Assembly: GCA_944989445.1 (NCBI GenBank) | Contig: CALYLW010000732.1 | Coordinates: 445,741-509,740 of the forward strand | Source: Ampullaceana balthica | Taxonomy: Eukaryota > Mollusca > Gastropoda > Lymnaeidae | Direction: 5' to 3' | DNA: 64,000 nt | Part shown: piece by piece, positions 22,896 through 31,057 of the stretch | Layout of the letters: every line of letters starts with the position of its first letter | Numbering within the stretch: the first letter of the stretch is position 1 | The notes under the pieces: generated by a model | What the model was told of the DNA's origin: nothing | The model's input: only the letters and a program-made list of their open reading frames with translations | Database searches by the model: none | Position numbers and translations under genes: made by a program

Positions 22896-23603
22896 CCCAA
22901 TATAGTCGAATACTAACTTTTAAAAAGTTAGAGACGACTAAAGATAACACAGGCTTATTCTCACTTTGAATAACATATCTTGAAAACCATGAAAAAATAT
23001 AAATAAATCACGTTCAATGGCGTCCAAGACATTAACATTGAAACACCCCTGGCTGACTATAACCCAGCCACCCCCCCCCCGGCCTAAACAACTCAACTTT
23101 ATAAAAAAATGTGAACCCTAGATAAATATAACAAGGCAAGCAAGAGCGGGTTTAAATTTTAATTGTGGATGATACCCATGCGGTTGTAAGTAAATAGATG
23201 TACTGGTGATAAGTTCCGTAGTCAGTCTTTCAGTGTGACCATAGACAGTCTTATTACTGAGACGGGAAATAGCGTGTAACTTACACAACTCTATGGACAA
23301 GCGTAAAACGCATTATCTTCTGTATAGTAGGTGGTCATTTACTTACAGGCTTTTTTTTTCCACGAATGTTCGTTGACGATAAAACTCTCTCTGAAATGAC
23401 TAGGGCACAAACAGTTAATAGGTTGGGGTGGGGGTAAGTTTTATAAGTGTAAACTTGTGCTTTCCGAATCTACCTTTCAAATTTTGGAAGATGTTGTAAA
23501 AATATAGGTTCCTTTTCCAAATTTAATCTGGGGAAAAAAAAGTATTTTCTGTCAACTATTCTACCTGGAGTAGTTTTCACGTTTAAATGTAAAGAATTTA
23601 ATG
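22896..23603. other. Unassigned; contains a LINE/SINE tail scrap
   Basis: No gene recognised. At about 23290-23330 the sequence CAAGCGTAAAACGCATTATC followed by TTCTGTATAG resembles the 3' tail of the LINE at 27251-28582 and its SINE. C-run at 23070 and T-run at 23350. Nothing else seen. Confidence 0.4.
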
Positions 23604-23611
23604 CTGGAAGT

Positions 23612-23855
23612 CAGGGGCGGATTAAGACAGCACGGGGCCCCTGGCTGCACGGATTTAAACTGCAACGGGGCCCCCTGGCTGCACGATTAAGACTGCACGG
23701 GCCCACTGGCTGCACGGATTAAGACTGCACCGGGCCCCTGGCTGCACAGATTAATGACTGCACCGGGGCCCTGGATGCGACGGCAGTTTAAGACTGCCCG
23801 GGCCCCTGGCTGCACGGACTAAGACTGCACGGGCCCCTGGCTGCAAGTCAAACTG
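23612..23855 (+). repeat. 31-35-bp minisatellite grown from an hAT terminus
   Basis: Seven loose copies of GGATTAAGACTGCACGGG plus CCCCTGGCTGCAC. The first copy is the terminal inverted repeat itself. The related short element at 29040-29194 has only one copy of this block, so the array is specific to this insertion. Confidence 0.85.
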
Positions 23856-24421
23856 TGGGCCGCCTATCAGCCAGCGTCCCTTTCAAATAAAATGATGCTA
23901 GCGGACTTAATTATAAGACTGTAACTTGTAACTAAATGTCCAATTGGTTCCGTGCCTTATGCGTTGTCTCATACTACGGAACGGCCTTCCCAGCTAAAAA
24001 GTTTATTCATGAAAAAGCGACAAAAGACCATTTAAAAAAAAATAAATAGGAAAAAAAATATCCATGGGAATCGTCCTGGAGATCCCGAATTCGCTTGCAC
24101 CACAGCCTAAAAACTCTCCATACGGACTAGGAGAGCCTGAAGGAAATGAAAATTTAAAAAATATTTTAAAAATGTACTTCAATATTTTTTTATTGAGCCT
24201 ATTAATCAGGTTTTTCGATTGATTAAGACTATCGCGGTCGAGTAGCGAGCATTATTTATTAGATAAGATGTGATTAATTAATTTAATATTATGATATTTT
24301 CAGGATCATGGCAAACAGTTGCCACCTTAGATATAAAATATACTAAGTTGGGGCCCCTAAAACATAGGGTGCCCTGCTTTAGCCCGTTTAGCCCCCCGCC
24401 CCCCCGCTTTAATCCGACATG
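23612..24421 (+). mobile_element. 810-bp hAT element with an amplified left end
   Basis: Perfect 8-bp duplication CTGGAAGT (23604-23611, 24422-24429). Left end CAGGGGCGGATTAAGAC; right end TTTAATCCGACATG, a decayed inverted match. The left end is followed by a seven-copy array made from itself. A CGCGGTCGAGTAGCGAG scrap at 24235-24251 resembles a SINE head. No transposase. Confidence 0.8.
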
Positions 24422-24744
24422 CTGGAAGTGTATATGAGTATAGTCTAGGTAAATTTGCTGATGCAAAGATCAGAAAAGTTAACAATGTAATATAGCTCAA
24501 ATTTTCATCTTTACTGGTTACATTTATAAACGAGTTTGTTTAATTTTCCATGTTAAGTATCATCCTATATAATAAAAGGCTAAGTTCTATCCGTTCTGTC
24601 CCGTCATCTATAGCGATTGGTCCCTCAAACACATATGACTCCTACAGCCAATCACTAGCGGAGAAAAATTTACATATTACGTGGAGGTTCAAAACGAGTT
24701 ATTTTTTGGAGCAGTTTTTTTGTCATAATTCAGTATGTTGTTCC

Positions 24745-24837
24745 CATCTTGAAGTGATGCCTGCCGCTTATTCCAATGACAATTCGGTTAAATGCGTTTT
24801 CCTTGATGGTCCTGGGGGAAGTGGCAAGAGTTTTAAG
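24745..24837 (+). pseudogene. PIF1-type helicase scrap (Walker A) in Helitron H1
   Basis: The reading frame contains FLDGPGGSGKSF (24799-24834), the Walker A loop of the PIF1-like helicase domain of Helitron Rep-Hel proteins, preceded by NSVKCV. About 30 codons are preserved before the TTG array begins; everything downstream of the P-loop is missing. Known of the family: the helicase unwinds DNA during rolling-circle transposition. This piece is only a relic, present also in the copy at 42262-42355. Confidence 0.75.
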
Positions 24838-25112
24838 TGTTGTTTGTTTTTTGTTGCTGTTATTGTTGTTTTGTTGTTTTTGTTTTTTGTTGTTGTTTTG
24901 TTGTTGTTTTGTGGTTGTTGTTATTGTTGTTGTTTTGTTGTTGTTGCTTTGTTGTTGTTGCTGTTGTTGTTGTAGTTGTTGTTGTTTTGCTGTTGTTGTT
25001 GTTTTGTTGCTGTTGTTGTTTGTTGTTGTTGTTTTGCTGTTGTTGTTGTTTTGCTGTTGTTGTTGTTTTGTTGTTGTTGTTGTTGTTTTTGCTGTTTTTG
25101 TTGTTGTTGTTT
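24838..25112 (+). repeat. TTG/GTT triplet microsatellite, about 275 bp
   Basis: Nearly pure GTT triplets with regular TTTTG and GCTG interruptions. Reading frames through it on either strand (poly V/L/F/C or poly N/Q/T/K) are products of the repeat. The inverted sibling Helitron carries the same run as CAA at 41943-42262. Confidence 0.95.
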
Positions 25113-25373
25113 ATCCACATCCCTTGCCCTGCGACGACAATGTCTTGCAAACGCTTCAGCATAACAAATACCAAAACATAGCGTCCATGAACTTCACAGG
25201 GCACCCTACACTTATTCCCGTCCTTGGGCGGGCTTTGTTACTTGTTAATATATATCATTCACTAGAACAAGATCAAGCCGTGTGCAAATAAGCATGACGA
25301 ATGACCTTCGCTGGGGTCGACCAGTCGAGATGGGTATGGTTGGCAAGCGAAAGTGGTTCACAGAATAACATGT

Positions 25374-25446
25374 GTTTCCGTAGTGTAGTGGTTATCACAT
25401 CCACCTAACACGCGGAAGGTCCTGGGTTCAAGCCCCAGCGGATACA
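25374..25446 (+). tRNA. tRNA-Val(AAC)-like gene
   Basis: A 73-nt cloverleaf can be drawn. The acceptor stem pairs GTTTCCG with CGGATAC (one T-T mismatch). The D arm contains TAGTGTAGTGGTTATCA, which also serves as the A box. Anticodon AAC is at 25407-25409 in loop CTAACAC, with stem TCCAC/GCGGA (one A-C mismatch). The T arm is CTGGG-TTCAAGC-CCCAG, with B box GGTTCAAGCCC. An A discriminator and a run of five T follow. Two mismatches and a Helitron-linked flank make a pseudogene or SINE-like origin possible. A broken relative is at 34318-34362. Confidence 0.7.
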
Positions 25447-25453
25447 CTTTTTA
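25447..25453 (+). terminator. Pol III T-run terminator after the tRNA-like gene
   Basis: CTTTTTA directly after the discriminator base; five T in a row is enough for RNA polymerase III termination. Confidence 0.6.
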
Positions 25454-25520
25454 ATTATTTTTTTAAAAAATGTTTGTGCCCGTTCTTTTACCCCTTTCTT
25501 ATCGAACATGACTTCGCAAC

Positions 25521-25665
25521 ATGGCTGTAAACTTTGGTTCTCAACATTGGGTAAACTGTGGTGACGTGCTCTCAGTTGTTCTCAGTGACGGAAAAGTAGA
25601 CGAGGCAGAAATGGTCGGGATGTCCGAAATACTTCTGGCCAGTATCATCATTTACTTCCGAGAAG
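25521..25665 (+). CDS. Candidate first exon of an unknown gene
   Basis: An ATG in fair context (CAACATGG) opens a frame of balanced composition, beginning MAVNFGSQHWVNCGDVLSVV and reaching IIIYFRE. A possible donor (GAAG|GTATAT) lies at 25665/25666, phase 1. The frame would otherwise continue to a stop at 25734. I do not recognise the protein. It is not in a visible transposon, but it lies 75 bases after the tRNA-like gene whose flank is repeated elsewhere, so it may belong to a repeat. Its phase does not join simply to 26325-26463. Confidence 0.25.
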
Positions 25666-25739
25666 GTATATCTTCTTCAAGAACAGTAAACTTAAGCAAA
25701 AATAGTACTACTTCGACTACGTCGACTACCTTTTAAAGA

Positions 25740-26324
25740 TCAGCGTACGTAGTTTTATAAATCATTTATTTATTTTTTCAAATAAAAAATTTGAATGTAA
25801 AAAAAAATCGTAAAACGCTTTGAATTTTAAGGCAAGGACTGTCTTACCAGTAATTGGATTGATTCAAATATGAATGAGCTTGGAGAGATTCAATTGTACA
25901 TGCATTTGAAGCATCACCAATTAAAAAAAAATATTTTTTTTAAAAATACCCGCAATTATTTTATTCAATCTTATTTATCTTAAGCTAGTGAATCATTAAA
26001 ATAAAACAGGACTATAGTTTTATGTACTAAATATTGTCTGATAGTTTCTCCAGGGATGGACATCAGAATGCTAATTCCAAAAATGTATTTATAGACATTT
26101 CGGCTTTTTACATGTTCTATTTCATTTTTAATTCGTCTTGTGTTCAGTTGTATTTGTGTTCACCTGTATGTGAGTTCATGGGTTCACTTGTCAACTATTG
26201 CGTTGTGTTGTGGTCATCAAACCCACGTATCTCTATTTACATTTTGCCAATAATCCACGCATCTTTCCTAACGGAAAAGTAATATCGTTTATATCCTAAT
26301 CCGGATTAAAATCTGTGTTGCAGT
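25740..26324. other. No recognisable gene
   Basis: AT-rich sequence between the two candidate exons. The open frame at 26034-26282 has hydrophobic composition but no recognisable domain or splice context. A and T homopolymers at 25800 and 25925. Confidence 0.4.
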
Positions 26325-26463
26325 CAATCCCTGACCACGGGAATGCTCGCCTCCTAATGGAAATGCTGCTGCCCTTTGAAAATAAAGATGCCAGACAAAT
26401 TATTTCTATTCTTGAAGTCATTAAAAAGTCATGCGGGAAGTTAAAGTGTGCAAAGCAAGTTTT
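26325..26463 (+). CDS. Candidate internal exon of an unknown gene
   Basis: After a good acceptor (CTGTGTTGCAG) a frame reads SIPDHGNARLLMEMLLPFEN, then DARQIISILEVIKKSCGKLK and CAKQ, with codon use unlike the AT-rich surroundings. A weak donor (AGCAA|GTTTTTT) follows. The helical, charged composition looks like protein-coding sequence, but I cannot name the family. If the exon is real, a neighbouring exon in phase 0 must exist outside 25521-25665. Confidence 0.3.
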
Positions 26464-27250
26464 TTAAATTTATTTATTATTATTATTATTTTTTTTTAAA
26501 TGCTTTTGTTTTCTGATTTTTATTTAAAATAAATATTAATGCATGTTTTGAACAATTTAAAAAAAAATCTCAAGCATATTGTTTTTTTCAAAAACTACTG
26601 ACTACTGGTAATCCACTAATCAAAAAGCGTAGTAAAGCCTAAATCCAAGCCAATCTTTTGGTAAGTCATATTCATTTTTTAAAACCAATTTTGACACACA
26701 CATACACACACACACAACACCACACCACACTCATACACACATTACACACACTACACATACAGCCATAAAATCTAACTATATAACAAAGCCAGCTGCTCTT
26801 TGTTGTAGAACAGTACATTGCTATATTGGCGAGGAAGATCGGTGTAAATTCTGAAGGTAAGGGGAAATTTTCCCAAATCTGTCAACTTTTACTTCGAAAG
26901 GACTGTTCCCCTGATCGAGGGACAAGAGTAGAACGGGAAAAAAAGTGGTGGGGGGGAGGAGAGGGGTGATTCGCCTGCGGCTACTGGCAGAAGTATGGGA
27001 AGGGTGGACTTTGGCCAACTGCTGAATTTATTCGTGGGGAGGGGAGGCTAGGAAATATGTTTGTTCGCCCCGGCTGAAACCTTTGCTTAGCCACTGGGTC
27101 AAGGTGATCTTAATGGTTATTGTGCAGCATAAAAAGCTGTTTAAAGATATTTTACGAATCTTTAAATTGATGACATATTCTGTATTTAACCAAAAAGGGC
27201 AATCTGGCATGCACATATTTTTAAAACGATTATTTGGAAAGAGAAATAAC
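26464..27250. other. Low-complexity stretch with a CA repeat
   Basis: Contains an irregular CA microsatellite at about 26693-26760 and a G-run at 26947-26958. No gene recognised. The open frame on the minus strand at 26821-27018 has no recognisable features. Confidence 0.4.
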
Positions 27251-28501
27251 ATAACCTGTAAATTACTAGAACACATAATATATAGTAGAATAGTTAACCA
27301 CCTTGACAAATATAATGCCCTATGCCCACATCAACACGGCTTTAGAAAAAACAGATCATGTGAAACACAATTAATAGGTTTAATAGATGAACTATCAAAA
27401 GGCTTGGACAAAAATGATCAAATAGATACAATATTACTTGACTTCTCAAAAGCATTTGACAAAGTTCACCACCTTAGTTTACTTAAAAAACTTAACTACT
27501 TTGGAATCTCAGGTTCCTTACATCACTGGATCCAAGACTTCCTTTTGGGCAGGGAGCAAACTGTAATAATTAATGGATCTAAATCTGCACCAATAAAGGT
27601 TAACTCAGGAGTTCCACAAGGAACTGTGCTAGGTCCCTTACTCTTTTTAATTTATATAAATGATTTACCCAACAACATTTCAACAGGTACAAAAGTTAGG
27701 CAATTTGCTGATGATTGTATAATCTATAGAACAATTAAATCAGAACAAGATAGCAAAATTTTACAAAAAGACTTAGATGAATTGATAAAATGGGAAACTA
27801 ACTGGAGTATGTCTTTCCACCCAGAAAAGTGTCAACTGTTAAGAGTAACAAAGAAAAAGAAACAAATAAATTCAAAATATTACATTCATGGAAAAGAACT
27901 GACCCAAACTAAAGATGCAAAATACTTAGGAGTCTTAATAAATGAGAAACTATCATGGAATCCCCATGTCAATGAAGTTATTAAAAAATCAAACAAAACC
28001 TTAGGCTTTATAAAAAGGAACTTTAACAAATGTAATAGAGATATAAAACTAAAATGCTACCTCACTTTGGTGAGACCTGCACTAGAATATGCATCTTCTG
28101 TATGGGACCCATCCACCAAAGAAACCATTGATAAACTAGAACAAATTCAAAAAAGAGCTGCCAGATTCATTACTGGAGAATATTCGAAACTGACAAGAGT
28201 AACACCATTAGTTAAATCATTAAACCTTGAAACACTAGAGGATAGAAGAACCAAGAGCAAAGTAGTAATCATACATAAAGCAATTAATTCTAATTTAGAA
28301 ATACAACACAAAGATAACTTAATACAACCCTCAGATAGACATAAGGATAAAAACACCTTTCTTATTCCGTATGCAAGAACAAACACATACAAGTTTTCCT
28401 TCTTCCCGTCCGGAATTCGGGCGTGGAATGGGTTGCCTGAAGAATCCAGGAAAACCAACACTTTATCAACATTTAAATCTCTAATAAAAATGCAGGACTA
28501 A
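27083..28501 (+). pseudogene. LINE reverse transcriptase, long open frame but N-truncated
   Basis: A 472-codon frame. The first ~56 codons are flank, not LINE. From residue ~57 the reverse transcriptase reads in order: CKLLEHII, HGFRKNRSCETQLI (85-98), LLDFSKAFDKVHH with the first catalytic Asp at 120, SGVPQGTVLGPLLFLIYIND (175-194), FADD (208-211) with the catalytic pair, LGVLINEKLSWNP, YASSVWDPSTKE, and the C-terminal FSFFPSGIRAWNGLP. Fingers motifs upstream and any apurinic endonuclease are missing. No internal stops: a young insertion, yet not a complete enzyme. Confidence 0.9.
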
Positions 28502-28582
28502 ACACAAACCATAGATAAGCGTAGGACGCAATAATCTTCTGTATAGAAGGAGCGTCTGTAAACAGATAAGATAAGATAAGAC
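27251..28582 (+). mobile_element. 5'-truncated CR1/jockey-like LINE, copy 2
   Basis: Homology to the LINE protein begins near 27251 (ITCKLLEHII). The ORF ends at 28501 and is followed by an 80-base 3' UTR with GCGTAGGACGCAATAATCTT, CTGTATAGAAGGAGCGTCTG and short AGATA repeats. It is near-identical to copy 1 over the shared part, so the family was active recently. Both copies are followed by CCTACA, so the exact 3' end is uncertain. Confidence 0.9.
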
Positions 28583-29031
28583 CTACACACCTTTTTTCCA
28601 ATTCGCTTTTTTTTTATTACCTATACACTGAGGGGAGATAATAAAAATTATCACATTCCCTGTTACTAACGTAAAATAATTCCGGCGCTGTCGCAGTTGT
28701 TTAACAAGAACTCAGGAATTCCTTAAATTTGATTGAATTTATTTTACTTCCCACTGTTTCCGTTTTAATAGTAATCAATTTCACTACAATTTATAGTCGT
28801 TTTCAAGTTACTTTAAAAAAAATTATGTAATTTTAACAAAGCTGTCAAAATAAGTAAAAATGCATTATGCATGAATACATTTGACGATATATAAAATGAT
28901 ATGTAACTTACATATCTTCTTTCAGTAAGATGTATAGTCACAGCAATATAAGCAACATTTCTCTAGCTGTTACGCAAAACTATACAATTTTGGAAAATTA
29001 ATTTTAAATGAGATCGTCCTTTCAATTATTA
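28583..29031. other. No recognisable gene or repeat
   Basis: AT-rich; no reading frame, terminal repeat or array that I can support. Confidence 0.4.
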
Positions 29032-29039
29032 GGTAGCTT

Positions 29040-29194
29040 CAGGGGCGGATTATAATTGCACGGGGCCCCTGGCTGCAATCCCACCTCGGGCCCGGTCCAG
29101 CCACCTTTATAATACAATATAATAAGTTTTGTGCCCATAAATCATTGGGGGCCCCTGCCTTTAGCCCAATCAGCAACAACTTAATCCACCACAG
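29040..29194. mobile_element. 155-bp hAT MITE
   Basis: Perfect 8-bp duplication GGTAGCTT (29032-29039, 29195-29202). Begins CAGGGGCGGATTATAA and ends TTAATCCACCACAG. The left part shares GCACGGGGCCCCTGGCTGCA with the element at 23612, but as a single copy. Confidence 0.9.
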
Positions 29195-29202
29195 GGTAGC
29201 TT

Positions 29203-29785
29203 AAAGATGTATCTGTTTTTAGAAACATATTCTTAACTTTAATTAATAAATAACTTTAAATTGCATTTTTATACATTAAGATTGCTGAAATATTTATAAA
29301 AATAAAATAACTTATCTTATTATAAAATGTAAAAAAAATTTGGAAAGATGTGTGCAAATTCCTGAAATATATATTATATTTAAAAAATTATTATTAAAAA
29401 GTCAAAAATAAATGTATTTAAAAAATCTACGTCTAAAATCGTTAATTTGAATACAGAATTCTCTTTAAAAAAAATTTTAAACTTTTTTTCATACCCATAT
29501 TTTAATAATTTCAAATTTATTGAGAAGAGTTAAATATTTAACATCAAACACTAAATAACTGCAATATTTCTCAAATCGTTCAACACTTATAGAAAGTATT
29601 ATAATTATCCTTTTGTTTTCCGCCTCCGATTTTGAAAAAAGTAAGATTTTTTAATGCACAGGATGCACTTCTCCTGAGACTCTTGCAACATTGTAGAATG
29701 TAAATAGTAGTATCTCAAATGTATTTAATTTAACACATGCTAGGTATATGCTAAGTGGTTAAAATTATTGTCTGATGTCTTATCT
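29203..29785. other. No recognisable gene
   Basis: Very AT-rich sequence with poly-A and poly-T runs. I see no gene, array or transposon end. Confidence 0.4.
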
Positions 29786-29925
29786 ATGCAGACACTCCAT
29801 CTATGCAGAAGATTATTGCGTCCACAGACCATGCCGGTCTGTTGGCAACTGACGCAGCGTTAACAGGCCACGGCTATGAGGGTCATGTAACGTAACTAAT
29901 ATGTTGTAACTCTTTATGGTAGAAG
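29786..29925 (-). repeat. SINE fragment with LINE-type tail, reverse copy
   Basis: On the minus strand: ATAGCCGTGGCCTGTTAACG, then GCAGTTGCC-like sequence, then GGACGCAATAATCTTCTGCA and TAGATGGAGTGTCTGCATAG ending in GATAAGAC. The last 60 bases match the 3' UTR of the LINE at 27251-28582, while the first part matches the SINE body. The head is missing. Confidence 0.75.
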
Positions 29926-29996
29926 CATTGTAGAGGGTAAGCGATATAATAATTAAGCATCAAGCTTTTGTTGTTGAGTCTGCGAATGCCGTAGGC

Positions 29997-30181
29997 CAGT
30001 GTTTCTCAAACATTTTAGTATGGCAGACCGGTAGAAATTTTTTCGCTTGCACCAGGGACCGGTGCCCTATTTTCCCTGCACTGATGATTTTTTCTGCAAT
30101 TTTTTGATAACTTCTGCGGACCGGCGGCGGATGGCCCACGGACATGCACTGGTCCGCGGACCACCACTTTGAGAAGCACTG
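29997..30181. mobile_element. 185-bp hAT-like MITE (CAGTGTTTCTCAAA ends)
   Basis: Inverted ends CAGTGTTTCTCAAA and TTTGAGAAGCACTG. Flanks GCCGTAGG and GCCGTGGA match at 6 of 8 if the element is trimmed by one base. The termini resemble Charlie-like hAT ends. The interior contains a CCGCGGACC/GGACCGG dyad. Non-coding. Confidence 0.7.
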
Positions 30182-30327
30182 CCGTGGAAATTAATATTTT
30201 TACTTAATAACAAAATCTGGTTAGATTTCACCAGACGGGAATGTTTTGATCTCCCTTGTTATCCGGCGGTGTAGATGTACATGTATAACTAATCCTATAT
30301 AATAAATCTTATATAATAATCATATCC

Positions 30328-30602
30328 TATCAATATACATAATGTCCGTCGTCTGTATGTATGGATGTAATTATAATGCTGTTAGGTGGTGCTGCGATCG
30401 ATTTTGTTTTATAATGCTCACCAAATTACTGCACCAAAAATAACACTTTTCGAACATTCCGCATAAAATTGTTCAATATGATAATAAATGAATCAAATAA
30501 AAATAAATAAAATAAACGAAAGTTCTGTATTACAGTTGTTTTTTTAATCTGATGTGCATTTATTTTGAAAGCTTACGTCATTTTTGACGGGTGATACACT
30601 AG
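30328..30602 (+). mobile_element. Short Helitron, family H2, copy 1
   Basis: The 3' end is diagnostic: hairpin CGTCATTTTTGACG, then GGTGATACA, then CTAG followed by T. The start is probably TCCTATCAATATACATAA, although an earlier TCC at 30293 is possible. CCAAATTACTGCACCAA is shared with the inverted copy at 49494-49915. Non-coding. Confidence 0.65.
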
Positions 30603-31057
30603 TAAATAAAATAAAAGTCCAAGTCACTGGCGCACTTGATAGATGTGGAACGCTGAAGAACGATGTACAACAGTCTGTAGCAGTTAAAAAAATCGTGTGG
30701 TTATTAGCACTGTAAATTTTTTTTTATATGACGGCAATGTTATGTGCGGTCATCGATAGCGATTGGTCCCTCAAACTCCTACAGACTACTACAGTCAATC
30801 ACTGGTGGAGAAAAATTAAATCTTATTTACATATTGAATGACGTTCAAAACTAGGGTTTTTTTTTGCAGTTTTTTTCCAAGAGTTTATTTTGAGCGGTGC
30901 GCGTTGGGATTAATTATCGAAAACTATGGGCTATTTATTACAACTCTGGACAGACCGCGGTGGGGGGGGGGAGGTAGGGTCTCTGAACAGACCGGTGGTG
31001 TTGGGGGGTAGGGTCTCTGGACAGACGGGGGTGGGTAATGTTGTTATAACTATAATG

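Larger units (their letters stand above)
24563..25244 (+). mobile_element. Non-autonomous Helitron, family H1, copy A
   Basis: Begins TCCTATATAATAAAAGG after an A and ends with a GC hairpin (CCCGTCCTTGGGCGGG) about ten bases before CTTG and a T. The sibling at 41814-42536 has the canonical CTAG there. No terminal inverted repeats or target duplication, as expected for rolling-circle transposons. The interior has a helicase scrap and a long TTG run. The sibling at 30293-34073 shares the 3' end and about 200 bp beyond it. Confidence 0.8.

Noticed and set aside
24837..25181. Poly-Val/Leu/Phe/Cys or poly-Asn/Gln/Thr frames in the TTG and CAA runs
   Set aside because: Simple triplet repeats open several frames on both strands; the sequence lies inside non-autonomous Helitrons (also at 41797-42266).
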